64,000 bases of DNA from Cytobacillus oceanisediminis (GCF_022811925.1 NZ_CP065511.1:1481501-1545500); one strand, 5' to 3'; numbered from the stretch's first letter, positions 25,422 to 35,305 are shown. Program-made: numbers and translations. The notes: generated from the sequence alone by a model not told the origin.

Positions 25422-26201
25422 CTAAAGTTCGCCATTATAAAGCTGCAGAAATCCGAAAAGCCACGAAATATAGGCACTTGCCAGCACTGCTCCAATAAAA
25501 AAGGCGAAATATGCCCAATCCTTCCAGGAAACAGAGATTTTTTGATAGAAATCCCGGTTTCCATCTCCGGTAAACCCTTTTGATTCCATCGCCATTGCCG
25601 TCCTCTCGGCTTTACGGATCGCTCCGGCAAGAAGAGGAACTGAATACCTCTTAAGTTCTGCCATTTTTTCAGAAAGTGTCCGGGCTTTGGGTACTCCCCT
25701 AATCCGGTGGGCGCTTCTGATAATCTCAAATTCTTCTTTCATTAATGGCAGAAACCGATAGCCTGCCATGATTCCATATGCAAGCTTTGGAGAGAGCCGG
25801 CATTGCTGCATGAGACTGAGCAGGAATTCTGTCGGCTTTGTGGTTAAAATGAACAGAAGGGACAGCGAGGTAAAGCTTAAAACCCTCATTCCAAGAGATA
25901 GGGCACGCTGAAAGCCCTCCTCAGTCAATGTGAAGATCCCCCATGTCCATAGGATGGTTTCTCCTTCAATAGTCTTTGAAAAAATCAGAGCTGACCAAAT
26001 ATATATTATAGCCATGAAGATAAACGGCGAGAAAAGCAAAATCCATCTTTTGAATGAAACCTTACCAAAAATAAAGGTGGCTCCTGCAGTCACCACTAAG
26101 GTCAGAAAAGGAGTAACCGGGTCAAAGAAAACTGACAAAATCAATACACAGACAACCACAGTCAGAGCCTTTATGCTTGGGTTAAATTCATGTAAGAGCA
26201 A
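25422..26201 (-). CDS. ykoC: ECF transporter T component (YkoC)
   Basis: This is a 259-residue integral membrane protein of the EcfT/CbiQ family, with the coupling motifs AHRIRGVPKA and RKAERTAMAMESKGF (paired A-R-G type helices) that contact the ATPases. TTG 26201 is chosen because GGGAGG is 7 bases upstream. It is the last gene of ykoFEDC and overlaps ykoD by 14 bases. Confidence 0.87.
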   Translation of the reverse strand: MLLHEFNPSIKALTVVVCVLILSVFFDPVTPFLTLVVTAGATFIFGKVSFKRWILLFSPFIFMAIIYIWSALIFSKTIEGETILWTWGIFTLTEEGFQRALSLGMRVLSFTSLSLLFILTTKPTEFLLSLMQQCRLSPKLAYGIMAGYRFLPLMKEEFEIIRSAHRIRGVPKARTLSEKMAELKRYSVPLLAGAIRKAERTAMAMESKGFTGDGNRDFYQKISVSWKDWAYFAFFIGAVLASAYISWLFGFLQLYNGEL

Positions 26202-27888
26202 ACTTGTTCCTCCCTTCCACGGCACCCAGTTCGTTCCTGAGTTTTTCAGTGTAAGGGACTTTTAGAGAAGCAATCTTCATAATCTCATGTTTCTTCCATA
26301 ATGAATCAGGCAATCCCTCGTAAATCTTCTCTCCTTCTGAAAGGACAATCACTTTATCGGCATAGGAATGCAGGATTTCCATGTCATGAGTGATCATCAC
26401 CACGGAGCTTCTGTTATGGATCTTAGTTTCCAAAAGCGCCATAAGCTCCGCAGAGGTCCTGGCATCCTGTCCAAATGTTGGTTCATCAAGGAGCAGCAAA
26501 TCCTGTTCATTCACAAGCATTGATGCAACACTAAGCCGCCGCTTTTGTCCCTGACTTAAGGAAAAAGGATGCATGTCAGCGTGCTGAAGCAAGTTCACTT
26601 GATCCAAAACAGCATGAACCATTTTTTGTATTTCGGCATCTGGTATTCGCTGAATTTTTAAACTGAAGGCAATTTCACCATATACAGAATCTGCAATAAA
26701 TTGGTGTTCGGGATTCTGAAAAACGTATCCTAATTTTAGTCTTAACTCTTGCTCCTTCCACTGGGAAAGGGAGCGATCATTAAAAAGAATATTGCCTTTG
26801 GATGGAGCAGATAATCCTGCCAGCAGTCTGGAAAGCGTTGTTTTTCCTGATCCATTTGAACCAGCTATTGCCACAAATTCACCTTTTTTAACAGAAAAAC
26901 TAATATTTCTAAGCAAATCCTTCCCATCTTTATGAAAAGAGAGATTCTCTGCCGATAGGATGATCTGCTCTTCAAAGCCTTGATGTATAGTTTTCCTGTT
27001 ATCTAATATCTGAAGTGCAGCAGAGGGATCTACAAATCCAGCAATTAATTCCCGATCAGTTAACGGAAGCTTTTGCCCACTGTAAATCCCTGCCTTTTTT
27101 CCTAATAGGCCTGCTCTTACTGCGCTTGGCAGCCATATACCCTCAAGCAGAAGTTCTTCTGCATACTTATTAAAGCAGTCTGCCGTGCTTCCATTAAATA
27201 TAATTTCGCCATCCCGGTTTAGCACCACGCAGCGGTCGGTCAAATCAACCCAATCATCCAGCTTGTGCTCAATTATTAGAAGGGAAAAGGATTGCTCCTC
27301 TTTAAGCTGTTTGATGATGCGGGTAAGTTCATAGCCTGAAGCCGGGTCAAGATTTGCTGTCGGTTCATCCAAAATAAGGATATCCGGTTTTAATGACAAT
27401 ACACATGCAAGGGCAAGTTTTTGTTTTTGTCCCCCCGAAAGGGTGTGGATTAAGGCGTTTTTAAATGGCAGAAGATGAACAAGTTCGAGTGCTTCATCAA
27501 TCTTGCTCTCAATTTCTTCAGGAGGTGTTTTCATATTCTCAAGGCCGAATGCCAGCTCCTCTTCAACTGTTGTCATGCAAAACTGGCTTTCAGGATCCTG
27601 AAACACAATGCCGATGTGCTGATTAATTTCACCGTGCCGGAATTCCTCCAGCATCTTTCCCTTGAAAGAAATGGTGCCATCCAGTTCGCCATCAACGGCT
27701 TCCGGATACAATTTATTTAAGCAGAAAGCAAGCGTGCTTTTTCCGCAGCCGCTGGGGCCCAATAATAGAACAGCTTCCCCAGGATAAAGGCAGAAATTCA
27801 CATTCTTAAAAACAGGATTCTTCACATCTTCATGCCGGAAGGACAGCTGTTCTGTTATTAATAAAGGCTGGTTATGCTGTAATGCCAT
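26188..27888 (-). CDS. ykoD: ECF transporter double ATPase (YkoD)
   Basis: This 566-residue protein has two fused ABC ATPase domains. Walker A sites are GPSGCGKST (~46) and GSNGSGKTT (~340). Signatures are LSGGQKQK and LSQGQKRR. Walker B sites are LILDEPTANLD and LLLDEPTFGQD. It powers uptake of a thiamine precursor together with YkoE and YkoC. It overlaps ykoE by 17 bases. Confidence 0.92.
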   Translation of the reverse strand: MALQHNQPLLITEQLSFRHEDVKNPVFKNVNFCLYPGEAVLLLGPSGCGKSTLAFCLNKLYPEAVDGELDGTISFKGKMLEEFRHGEINQHIGIVFQDPESQFCMTTVEEELAFGLENMKTPPEEIESKIDEALELVHLLPFKNALIHTLSGGQKQKLALACVLSLKPDILILDEPTANLDPASGYELTRIIKQLKEEQSFSLLIIEHKLDDWVDLTDRCVVLNRDGEIIFNGSTADCFNKYAEELLLEGIWLPSAVRAGLLGKKAGIYSGQKLPLTDRELIAGFVDPSAALQILDNRKTIHQGFEEQIILSAENLSFHKDGKDLLRNISFSVKKGEFVAIAGSNGSGKTTLSRLLAGLSAPSKGNILFNDRSLSQWKEQELRLKLGYVFQNPEHQFIADSVYGEIAFSLKIQRIPDAEIQKMVHAVLDQVNLLQHADMHPFSLSQGQKRRLSVASMLVNEQDLLLLDEPTFGQDARTSAELMALLETKIHNRSSVVMITHDMEILHSYADKVIVLSEGEKIYEGLPDSLWKKHEIMKIASLKVPYTEKLRNELGAVEGRNKFALT

Positions 27889-28468
27889 TTTTGGATTTTT
27901 CCCTTCTCAGCTCTTTTCCGATAGGAAAGCTGTTTAATGCCCCAGTTTTAGCAAGACTCTCACTCAGCCATTTCCCTAGCAATCCAGCAAGCAAAGCTCC
28001 GCTAATCAGTCTCACAAAAAACATGGCAGTTACATAACCCGGTGAGAGGGCAGCATAGCCGGAAATGAAATAGCCCCAAATAAAGCTTGTAACAGAAGAG
28101 CCCATGCCGGCAGCAATTAAAACCCATGTACGGTAATTGTTCCATTTTGTGGCCGCAAAAACAGCTTCTGCTCCAATCCCCTGAATCATACCTGAAAGAA
28201 TCAGGCGAGGGCCTACTGCATTGCCAATCATGACTTCAATGGCTGCAGCGATGGTTTCCGATAAAAAGGCTGCACCGGGTTTTCTGATTATATACGCTGC
28301 GATGATCGAAACAATAAACCAAATGCCAAAAATCAGATCATAGCCAATTAAGCCGAACATCCCATATAGCACGTTGCCAAATTGCATGAACACCAGGTAC
28401 ACAACTGCAAACACAACTGCGAGAACAGACAGGACAATGACCTCACGAAGCTTCCATTTTTCGAGCAT
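27872..28468 (-). CDS. ykoE: ECF transporter substrate-binding membrane component (YkoE)
   Basis: This 198-residue protein has about five or six membrane helices and the S-component feature of small residues with conserved acidic FLSETIAAAIEVMIGN. In B. subtilis YkoE binds the hydroxymethylpyrimidine/thiamine-type substrate. The start is 1 base after the ykoF stop, behind GGAAGGGGG. Confidence 0.9.
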   Translation of the reverse strand: MLEKWKLREVIVLSVLAVVFAVVYLVFMQFGNVLYGMFGLIGYDLIFGIWFIVSIIAAYIIRKPGAAFLSETIAAAIEVMIGNAVGPRLILSGMIQGIGAEAVFAATKWNNYRTWVLIAAGMGSSVTSFIWGYFISGYAALSPGYVTAMFFVRLISGALLAGLLGKWLSESLAKTGALNSFPIGKELRREKSKNGITA

Positions 28469-28469
28469 A

Positions 28470-29075
28470 TTACATAGCCCCCTTCTTGGAAGGACTGTTC
28501 GCAGACATATTCACCGTCATGACAATATGAGTAGAATCGCTTTTTTTACAGCTTTCGAAAGCATCTTCCAGCGTTTTAAAAACAGCGTGTGCATCTCCAT
28601 CTAATCTTGAAGCATAATGGACACCTTCAGTAAATGTTCCCTGATCCTTTGCGAGCTCGACTTGGTCCATAATGACGTTCATATATGCAGGAATCCCCAT
28701 CGGATAAAGTGCGAACTGTACAGCGACTTCCTGGTTGATTCCTGCTGATTTTTCTTCATTCGCCCGTTCCTCATTTTCAGCAAGATAAGCATCGCCGGCA
28801 GTATCCCCAGGGCATCCATTTGAAAAAGTGCCATTAAATACTACATGGTCACCATGCTTAACAGCTTCAAGATAAATAGCTTTGACCACATCAAAAACAT
28901 GAATGGACCTGCCTCTCACACAAGTGCTTACATCATCTGTTTCCATCCATACCTTGCTTGTATCCACTTCTTTTAGAGCAGATAAAATAACATCCACAAA
29001 CCTGTCAGTCATTGGATAAATTGAAAACCTGCAACCTGTAATCTCACTTGTTCCGCATAAGAAATTTTCCTGCAT
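28470..29075 (-). CDS. ykoF: Thiamine/HMP-binding protein YkoF
   Basis: This 201-residue protein has two repeated ~95-residue ferredoxin-like halves (residues ~12-100 with SIYPMTDRFVDVIL and ~118-200 with ALYPMGIPAYMNVI), as in YkoF, which binds thiamine. It is the first gene after the TPP riboswitch. It has no signal peptide, so it is cytosolic and may buffer or sense the ligand. Confidence 0.93.
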   Translation of the reverse strand: MQENFLCGTSEITGCRFSIYPMTDRFVDVILSALKEVDTSKVWMETDDVSTCVRGRSIHVFDVVKAIYLEAVKHGDHVVFNGTFSNGCPGDTAGDAYLAENEERANEEKSAGINQEVAVQFALYPMGIPAYMNVIMDQVELAKDQGTFTEGVHYASRLDGDAHAVFKTLEDAFESCKKSDSTHIVMTVNMSANSPSKKGAM

Positions 29076-29104
29076 TTTGCCATCCTCCTATTTTAAATAA
29101 AAAT

Positions 29105-29136
29105 AAAAAACTGCATTCCCATAAGGAAATGCAGTT
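29105..29136 (-). terminator. Riboswitch terminator ahead of ykoF
   Basis: On the minus strand ACTGCATTTCC, loop TTAT and GGGAATGCAGT are followed by T5-rich sequence. It lies between the TPP aptamer and ykoF, so TPP binding probably favours termination. Confidence 0.85.
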
Positions 29137-29175
29137 GAATGATATCAATACACTAGAAATGATAGCCGTTCACCT

Positions 29176-29261
29176 GCACTTCCCCACGCTGGTATTATCC
29201 AGATCGGGTGATAAGAGTCAGAACGGATTGTTCTTCTCAGCCATTAAAGCTCCCCTAGTGC
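29176..29261 (-). ncRNA. TPP riboswitch (THI element)
   Basis: On the minus strand the element has a GCACT/AGTGC closing stem (29261-29257 with 29180-29176), then GGGGAGC, GGCTGAGA, then CGATCTGGATAATACCAGCG and GGGAAGTG, all TPP aptamer hallmarks in the right order. It controls ykoFEDC. The rest of the 419-base gap 29076-29494 holds only the terminator and the yhaX upstream region. Confidence 0.96.
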
Positions 29262-29494
29262 AAAATAAGATATGCAGTTTTTATTGACTCCATCTTAATA
29301 CGGAGCATACAAATTGTAAATGAATAATTTATAATTCTTTAAATCAAATGATCTATGAAAACAGATAAACGCCGTCACTAAGCAGATATGCTATGAAAAT
29401 ATTTTTACATTGTCCATGTCATGTTCTATTCCAATCCTTCCCTTCATAAAAGTGTAATAGGACAATTTTACACCGAGAATAGGGGGCAAATTGG

Positions 29495-30361
29495 ATGATA
29501 TACAGAATGCTTGCTTTAAATATTGACGGAACACTGCTCCAATCAAATGGAAGACTTCATAAATCAACAAAAGAAGCGATTGAATATGTGCAGCAAAAAG
29601 GAATTTATGTAACACTTGTCACATCCAGAAGTTTTCCATCTGCGAAAAAAGCGGCCAAAGCATTGAAAATCAATTCTTTGCTGGTCACACACAGGGGGGC
29701 TTATATTGCAGCTTCTCAGGAAAAGCCGATATATGTAAAAAGGATACAGGAAGATGAAACGTTTGAAATCGTGCGCCTGCTTGAAGGCTTTACCTGTCAA
29801 ATCAGGCTGGTGCACGAAAAATATTCCCTTGCCAACAAAACCAAGCTAAATACCAATATGCTTGCTAAAACGGTTTTTACAACCGGGGATCCCATTTTTT
29901 ACTCGCAGCAATTTGTGGATTCATTAAGTGACACCATTTTAGATGAGCCGGTCACACCGCCAAAAATCGAAGTGTATTTTGAAGATAAAGAAGACCTTGA
30001 GGATGCTAAGGCAGCCATTAGGGGCATGTTTGAAAATGTAGAAGTCATTAAGTTGAGTGATCTGCGAATGGATATCGTTCCTTCCGGAGTTTCAAAGCTA
30101 AATGGTTTGCTTTATTTATGTGAACATCTCGGAATTTCCCGAAACCAAATGGTCGTTATAGGCGACTCGGCAGATGACCTGGAAATGATTGAAGCCGCCG
30201 GTCTCGGTGTGGCTATGGGCAATGCCCCTGCAGAAGTAAAAAAAGCAGCCGACTGGCTGACCCGATCCAATGACCAGAACGGCGTAAGCTACATGGTTAA
30301 AGAACATTTCCGGAAGCAGCATCCAATCGATTTCCTGAAGAAAATGAATCTATTAAAATAA
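29495..30361 (+). CDS. yhaX: HAD superfamily (Cof type) protein YhaX, nucleophile replaced
   Basis: This 288-residue protein matches B. subtilis YhaX in length and place beside hemZ. Motif IV is intact (VVIGDSADDLEM, ~222-233), and a Cof-type cap lies in the middle. Motif I, however, reads LNIDGT: the first Asp, the covalent nucleophile, is Asn. Phosphatase activity may therefore be lost or altered. The SD is AGGGGGC. Confidence 0.87.
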   Translation: MIYRMLALNIDGTLLQSNGRLHKSTKEAIEYVQQKGIYVTLVTSRSFPSAKKAAKALKINSLLVTHRGAYIAASQEKPIYVKRIQEDETFEIVRLLEGFTCQIRLVHEKYSLANKTKLNTNMLAKTVFTTGDPIFYSQQFVDSLSDTILDEPVTPPKIEVYFEDKEDLEDAKAAIRGMFENVEVIKLSDLRMDIVPSGVSKLNGLLYLCEHLGISRNQMVVIGDSADDLEMIEAAGLGVAMGNAPAEVKKAADWLTRSNDQNGVSYMVKEHFRKQHPIDFLKKMNLLK

Positions 30362-30369
30362 AATCAATG

Positions 30370-30404
30370 AAAGAGAGTTCGATTAGGTAATCGGCTCTTT
30401 TTTT
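30370..30404 (+). terminator. Terminator after yhaX
   Basis: AAAGAG..CGATTA pairs with TAATCG..CTCTTT around a short loop, then T7. Confidence 0.78.
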
Positions 30405-30613
30405 GCTTTGTGAAATTGCCAAAGGAGAAAGAAAAAAGAACCATGAATAATATAAACAATCCATTAGGAATCATTCCCCTTATATTGACCTTGTTTCCCC
30501 ATTTCTGTACACTAAAAGAAGTTTGTCAACATGAAAAATAGACACTTTGCAGCTGCCTTAAGAAAACAAAGACATCGGCAGATTTAATATATTTTCTAAA
30601 AAAGGTGATCGAT

Positions 30614-32128
30614 TTGAATATTTCAATTTTAGGTATACAGGATGAACGGTTCCATCGGCCGCTCCGGCTGATCGGGAACCTCTTTTTTGAAGAATGTGCG
30701 GTGACGCTGGGTGAGAATGCTGCAGCTGATCTGACAATTAATTTTCAGCTTGAACATGGAAAACACATTAAAGCCATTGCAGAGCTTACTGATAAAGATG
30801 GCAAGAACCTTTCAGCCAATTTTGAGAAGGAATTCGTTCCGGCTGAGTCAGAAAAAGAGAATTTCAAACAAATAAAAAATGCAGTATCCCATGTATATCT
30901 GACTGTTTTGCAGGATTGGACAGGCATTATTCAAAAGTGGGGAATTCTGACTGGGGTACGTCCCACAAAATTGCTTCACCGTGCCATCCAGCATCAGACA
31001 CCTCTCCATGAAGCCCATCAGCAGCTGAAGGAAGAGTATTTGATTACAGATGAAAAAATCCAGCTTATGCAGAATATCGTAGACAGGCAGCTTGCTGTCG
31101 TACCGGATCTTTATGACTTAAAAAATGAAGTCAGCATATATATTGGCATTCCATTCTGCCCGACAAAATGCGCATATTGCACTTTTCCTGCATATGCGAT
31201 TAATGGCAGGCAGGGTTCTGTAAACTCATTCCTTGGCGGCCTGCATTACGAAATGCGCAAAATTGGCGAGTGGCTGAAAGAAAATGATGTAAAAATTACT
31301 ACTGTCTATTATGGAGGAGGTACTCCGACAAGCATTACGGCGGAAGAGATGGATATGCTTTATGAAGAAATGTATGAATCTTTTCCAGAAGTAGAAAACA
31401 TACGGGAGGTCACTGTGGAAGCCGGCCGTCCGGATACAATCACACCTGAAAAGCTTGAAGTGCTGAAAAAATGGAATATTGACCGCATCAGCATCAATCC
31501 TCAGTCCTATATTCAGGAGACCCTGAAAGCCATTGGCCGCCACCATACAGTGGAAGAAACCGTGGATAAATTCCATCTGGCTCGCAATATGGGAATGAAT
31601 AACATCAATATGGATCTGATCATTGGGCTTCCTGGAGAAGGTGTGCCGGAATTTTCACATACTTTGGATGAAACTGAGAAATTAATGCCGGAATCCCTGA
31701 CAGTTCATACTTTATCCTTTAAACGAGCTTCGGAAATGACGAAGAACAAGCAAAAATATAAAGTTGCCGAGCGGGAAGAAATTGAAAAAATGATGGACAT
31801 GGCTGAGGATTGGACAAAAGAGCATAATTACCATCCTTATTATCTTTACCGTCAGAAAAATATTCTCGGCAATCTTGAAAATGTCGGCTATGCCCTTCCG
31901 AACCAGGAAAGCATCTATAACATCATGATAATGGAAGAACAGCAGACAATCATCGGGCTAGGATGCGGAGCTTCCAGTAAGTTCATTGATCCTCAGACAG
32001 GGAAAATCACTCATTTTGCAAACCCAAAGGATCCTAAATCGTATAATGACAGTTTTGAGCATTATGCAAACGAGAAGTTGAAAATATTAAAAGAACTTTT
32101 TAATAAACACGAATCCCTGGCCGAATAG
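30614..32128 (+). CDS. hemZ: Coproporphyrinogen dehydrogenase-like radical SAM protein HemZ
   Basis: This is a 504-residue protein. The radical SAM cluster motif CPTKCAYC (CxxxCxxC) lies near 182-189, followed by YYGGGTPTS and EAGRPDT. The ~160-residue N-terminal extension is typical of HemZ. TTG 30614 (SD AAAGGTGA) gives an N-terminus like HemZ; an in-frame GTG at 30605 overlaps the SD. Function is anaerobic-type heme pathway oxidation or heme-linked radical chemistry. Main heme genes hemE/hemH lie 30 kb away in the window. Confidence 0.92.
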   Translation: MNISILGIQDERFHRPLRLIGNLFFEECAVTLGENAAADLTINFQLEHGKHIKAIAELTDKDGKNLSANFEKEFVPAESEKENFKQIKNAVSHVYLTVLQDWTGIIQKWGILTGVRPTKLLHRAIQHQTPLHEAHQQLKEEYLITDEKIQLMQNIVDRQLAVVPDLYDLKNEVSIYIGIPFCPTKCAYCTFPAYAINGRQGSVNSFLGGLHYEMRKIGEWLKENDVKITTVYYGGGTPTSITAEEMDMLYEEMYESFPEVENIREVTVEAGRPDTITPEKLEVLKKWNIDRISINPQSYIQETLKAIGRHHTVEETVDKFHLARNMGMNNINMDLIIGLPGEGVPEFSHTLDETEKLMPESLTVHTLSFKRASEMTKNKQKYKVAEREEIEKMMDMAEDWTKEHNYHPYYLYRQKNILGNLENVGYALPNQESIYNIMIMEEQQTIIGLGCGASSKFIDPQTGKITHFANPKDPKSYNDSFEHYANEKLKILKELFNKHESLAE

Positions 32129-32240
32129 GCGGGGATTTTTTTAGAGAAATATTTTAGAAAATTTAGAAAAATATTAAAGGATTTCCTGAAAATAAAGAGA
32201 ATGAAATAGGTAATAAATCATAGAATTCTATAAATTCAAA

Positions 32241-32254
32241 TGTAAGCGTTTTCT
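32241..32254. promoter_or_regulatory. Possible CcpA (cre) site upstream of acyl-CoA ligase
   Basis: TGTAAGCGTTTTCT matches TGWAANCGNTNWCA at all but the last base. It lies 18 bases before the ATG. Repression by glucose of fatty-acid use would make sense (inference). Confidence 0.45.
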
Positions 32255-32271
32255 AAAAAGGGGGAATTGTA

Positions 32272-33897
32272 ATGATGATGCAGACACCTTTGACTATGAC
32301 GCAAATGATAAAGCGTGCAGAAAAGTATTTTCCAAGGAAGACAGTCGTTTCAAGAACAGCCGGCGGAATTCAGAGATTTACATATAAGGAGATTGCAGAA
32401 CGGACCAGGAAGCTGGCAGAAAGCCTGCAAAAGCTAGGAGTGGAAAGAGGGGACAAGGTCGGGACACTTGCGTGGAACCATCATCGCCACCTGGAGGCTT
32501 ATTTTGCCATTCCATGCAGCGGGGCCGTTCTCCATACGATTAATATTCGTCTGTCACCTCAGCATATTACTTATATAATTAACCATGCTGAAGATAAGGT
32601 GCTGCTGATCGATCTTGACATTGTACCACTAATTGAGAAGGTTAAGGATGAACTGAAGACGGTCAAGGCGTTCATTATTATGACTGATGAAGATGAATTG
32701 CCTGAGACTTCTCTTTCGCCGGTTTATCACTATGAAACGCTTATCAATGAAGCAAGCGGTGCATATGAATATCCTGATGATCTGGATGAAAATTCAGCAG
32801 CTGGAATGTGCTATACCTCAGCAACCACAGGCAACCCTAAAGGTGTCCTCTATTCCCACAGGGGCATTGTCCTTCACAGTATGGCGCTGGGAATGGCAGA
32901 TAGTGCAGCGGTAAGCGAGAAAGATATCGCCCTTCCGGTAGTGCCGATGTTCCATGTAAATGCATGGGGGCTGCCTTTTGCTGCTGTCTGGTTTGGAACC
33001 ACTCTCGTTTTACCGGGACCATATTTTACACCTAAGCTTCTTGCTGAGCTTATCCAATCAGAAAAAGTTACGATAACAGCCGGAGTCCCGACAATCTGGC
33101 TCGGACTATTAAAAGAACTTGATGAAAATAAATATGACATGAGTTCACTCCGATCGGTTCTGTGCGGAGGATCGGCGGCACCAAAAGGCATGATTAAAGC
33201 TTTCGAGCAAAAGCACAAAATTCCATTCATGCATGCTTACGGAATGACCGAAACAAGCCCTCTTGTTGTTATTTCGACTTTAAAAAGCTATCAGGAAGAG
33301 TTGTCAGCAGAAGAGAAGCTGGACATAAAAGCCAAACAGGGCATACTTGTACCCGGATTGGAAATGAAGATTGCCGGCAAGGATGGGGAAGCAGCATGGG
33401 ACGGAAAGGAAATGGGGGAACTCGCCATTAGAGGACCATGGATTGCTTCTGAATATTACAAGGATGAGCGGACCAATGAGGCGTTCCGTGATGGCTGGCT
33501 CTACACGGGTGATGTCGTAACCATTGATGAAGAAGGATTTATGAAAATTGTTGACCGGACAAAAGATTTGATTAAGAGCGGAGGGGAGTGGATTTCTTCT
33601 GTTGATATTGAAAATGCCTTAATGGCTCATGAATCGGTATTTGAGGCAGCGGTTGTTGCTGTCCCGCACGAGCAATGGCAGGAACGGCCGGTGGCATGTG
33701 TTGTTCTGAAAGAGCCATTTAAAGGGCAGACAACTAAAGAAGAGCTTTATGAATTCCTGAAGCCGCAATTTGCAAAATGGTGGCTTCCGGATGAAATTCT
33801 TTTCTTTGAAGAAATACCAAAAACCTCTGTAGGAAAATTCCTCAAAATGGCATTAAGAGATCAGGTCCAAAAAGAATATACAGGTAATACCAAGTAA
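32272..33897 (+). CDS. Acyl-CoA ligase, AMP-binding family (medium/long chain)
   Basis: This is a 541-residue protein. The AMP-binding P-loop is [19 protein letters not shown] (~183-201), followed by YGMTETSP (~323), [13 protein letters not shown] and [10 protein letters not shown], with catalytic Lys in KTSVGKFLK near the C-terminus. It activates a carboxylic acid to acyl-CoA. It occupies the place where B. subtilis has yhaSTU (KhtSTU). The downstream enoyl-CoA hydratase suggests beta-oxidation. Confidence 0.9.
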   Translation: MMMQTPLTMTQMIKRAEKYFPRKTVVSRTAGGIQRFTYKEIAERTRKLAESLQKLGVERGDKVGTLAWNHHRHLEAYFAIPCSGAVLHTINIRLSPQHITYIINHAEDKVLLIDLDIVPLIEKVKDELKTVKAFIIMTDEDELPETSLSPVYHYETLINEASGAYEYPDDLDENSAAGMCYTSATTGNPKGVLYSHRGIVLHSMALGMADSAAVSEKDIALPVVPMFHVNAWGLPFAAVWFGTTLVLPGPYFTPKLLAELIQSEKVTITAGVPTIWLGLLKELDENKYDMSSLRSVLCGGSAAPKGMIKAFEQKHKIPFMHAYGMTETSPLVVISTLKSYQEELSAEEKLDIKAKQGILVPGLEMKIAGKDGEAAWDGKEMGELAIRGPWIASEYYKDERTNEAFRDGWLYTGDVVTIDEEGFMKIVDRTKDLIKSGGEWISSVDIENALMAHESVFEAAVVAVPHEQWQERPVACVVLKEPFKGQTTKEELYEFLKPQFAKWWLPDEILFFEEIPKTSVGKFLKMALRDQVQKEYTGNTK

Positions 33898-33911
33898 ATA
33901 TCGGCCAAGTG

Positions 33912-33939
33912 CAGCATCCTTCTGCGGATGCTGTTTTTT
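33912..33939 (+). terminator. Terminator after acyl-CoA ligase
   Basis: CAGCATCC and GGATGCTG pair around TTCTGC, then T6. Confidence 0.88.
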
Positions 33940-34103
33940 AGTGCAGGTTTTGGAACGTTAAAACTTACTTAATTTCTGCTATAGTTTGGATTTACAGCAA
34001 AAAACTTGAATAAGTGACAAAATTAAAAATTTTTAGACAAAACACTTTTTAAATATAATAATAATCTTTATAATAAAAGGAGCACAAAAAGGAGGGGAAG
34101 GAT

Positions 34104-34895
34104 TTGGCAACAGATTTTGTAACTGATACTGTCAGCGTACAGCTTGATGGGCGAGTAGCCACAGTTGAGATGAACAGGCCGGAATCACTGAATGCATTGA
34201 ATGTGGAAATGATTAAGGGGCTCTTGGCTGCTATGAAGGATATAAGCCAAATGGATGAGGTGGATATCGTTGTATTAAAAGGAAAGGGACGCGCATTTTC
34301 CTCAGGCGGGGATATTAAAACAATGCTATTGGAAACAAATGAAAGCGATTTCCCAGTTGTGATGGATTGCATCAACGAGCTGGTTGTAACTCTTTATAGC
34401 ATGCCGAAGCTGACAATCAGTGCTGTAACAGGTGCAGCTGCTGGTTTGGGATTAAGCCTGGCATTGGCCACTGATTATATTTTGGCAGACAAGGGCAGCA
34501 AGCTTGCCATGAATTTTATTGGAATTGGATTAATTCCTGATGGAGGGTCGCACTTCTTCCTGCAGCAGCGCATTGGCGAGGATAAAGCTAAGCATTTAAT
34601 CTGGGAAGGAAAAGTGCTGACTGCAGATGAGGCTTTACAAATGGGGCTGATTCACGAAATTGCCGGGGATGATTTAAGTACAGCTGTTGATGCGAAATTA
34701 AGCAAATGGCTTAACAGCCCGACTGAAGCAATGATTAAGACAAAGAAAATTCTTGCTGATAAAAACCGGCCGCTCCTGCTGAAAGTGCTTGAGCTCGAAA
34801 AGCTCGGACAGCATAAAATGAGGCAAACGGAAGATCACAAAGAAGGTATCCAGGCCTTTATTGAAAAAAGAAAGCCTGTGTTTAAGGGGAAATAA
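34104..34895 (+). CDS. yhaR: Enoyl-CoA hydratase/isomerase family protein YhaR
   Basis: This 263-residue protein starts at TTG 34104 behind AGGAGGGG. Crotonase features are NRPESLNAL, the oxyanion-hole segment GRAFSSGGDIK (~68-78) and VTGAAAGLGLSLALATDYI. The usual catalytic Glu in the E-x-GL-x-PD region is Gly/Ile here (IGIGLIPDGGS), so it could be a PaaG-like or isomerase-type member. The substrate is not determined. Confidence 0.88.
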   Translation: MATDFVTDTVSVQLDGRVATVEMNRPESLNALNVEMIKGLLAAMKDISQMDEVDIVVLKGKGRAFSSGGDIKTMLLETNESDFPVVMDCINELVVTLYSMPKLTISAVTGAAAGLGLSLALATDYILADKGSKLAMNFIGIGLIPDGGSHFFLQQRIGEDKAKHLIWEGKVLTADEALQMGLIHEIAGDDLSTAVDAKLSKWLNSPTEAMIKTKKILADKNRPLLLKVLELEKLGQHKMRQTEDHKEGIQAFIEKRKPVFKGK

Positions 34896-34910
34896 AGATT
34901 GAAAGAAGAA

Positions 34911-34939
34911 AAGCAAAGAGCTAAGCCCTTTGCTTTTTT
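34911..34939. terminator. Terminator between yhaR and yhzD
   Basis: AAGCAAAG and CTTTGCTT pair around a short loop, followed by T run on plus. The convergent yhzD ends here too. Confidence 0.8.
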
Positions 34940-34940
34940 A

Positions 34941-35126
34941 CTATCTATGAAACAAAATCAGTTTGCCGGCCGGAGAAGTGCAGCGGTGCGTTTTTTCATC
35001 CAACCCTTTTTCCTTAAGGAGGTTTTCTCCCACACTCTTAGCTTCATTATCTGTAGCTGCCTGGAATGATTCATCCAATATCTTTTCCCCGTCCTGTTCA
35101 AATGCAGTTAGCTTATACGTTTTCAT
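34941..35126 (-). CDS. yhzD: YhzD family small protein
   Basis: This 61-residue protein begins MKTYKLTAFEQDGEKILDES and ends with THRCTSPAGKLILFHR, the conserved YhzD pattern. It has one Cys and no membrane segment. It lies between yhaR and yhaQ; in B. subtilis yhzD is in the same neighbourhood. The SD is AAGGAG. Function is unknown. Confidence 0.82.
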   Translation of the reverse strand: MKTYKLTAFEQDGEKILDESFQAATDNEAKSVGENLLKEKGLDEKTHRCTSPAGKLILFHR

Positions 35127-35305
35127 AATAAGATACTCCTTTATTATAAAATTCAGATAGTTACTATTATTCTTGCATAATTTTTATAAATGTGCAAAAT
35201 ATTTTTTAAAAGAAATGCCGTAAATTAAGATGCTAAATTTTTAAAAATAGTGAACCTTTTTTACGTTATGGCCGTATTACCAATTAGGCAAAGGAGGAGT
35301 TCGAT

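Noticed and set aside
30443..30541. 32-codon frame before hemZ
   Set aside because: SD-like AAAGGAG is about 14 bases from the ATG and no conservation can be judged; left out as weak.
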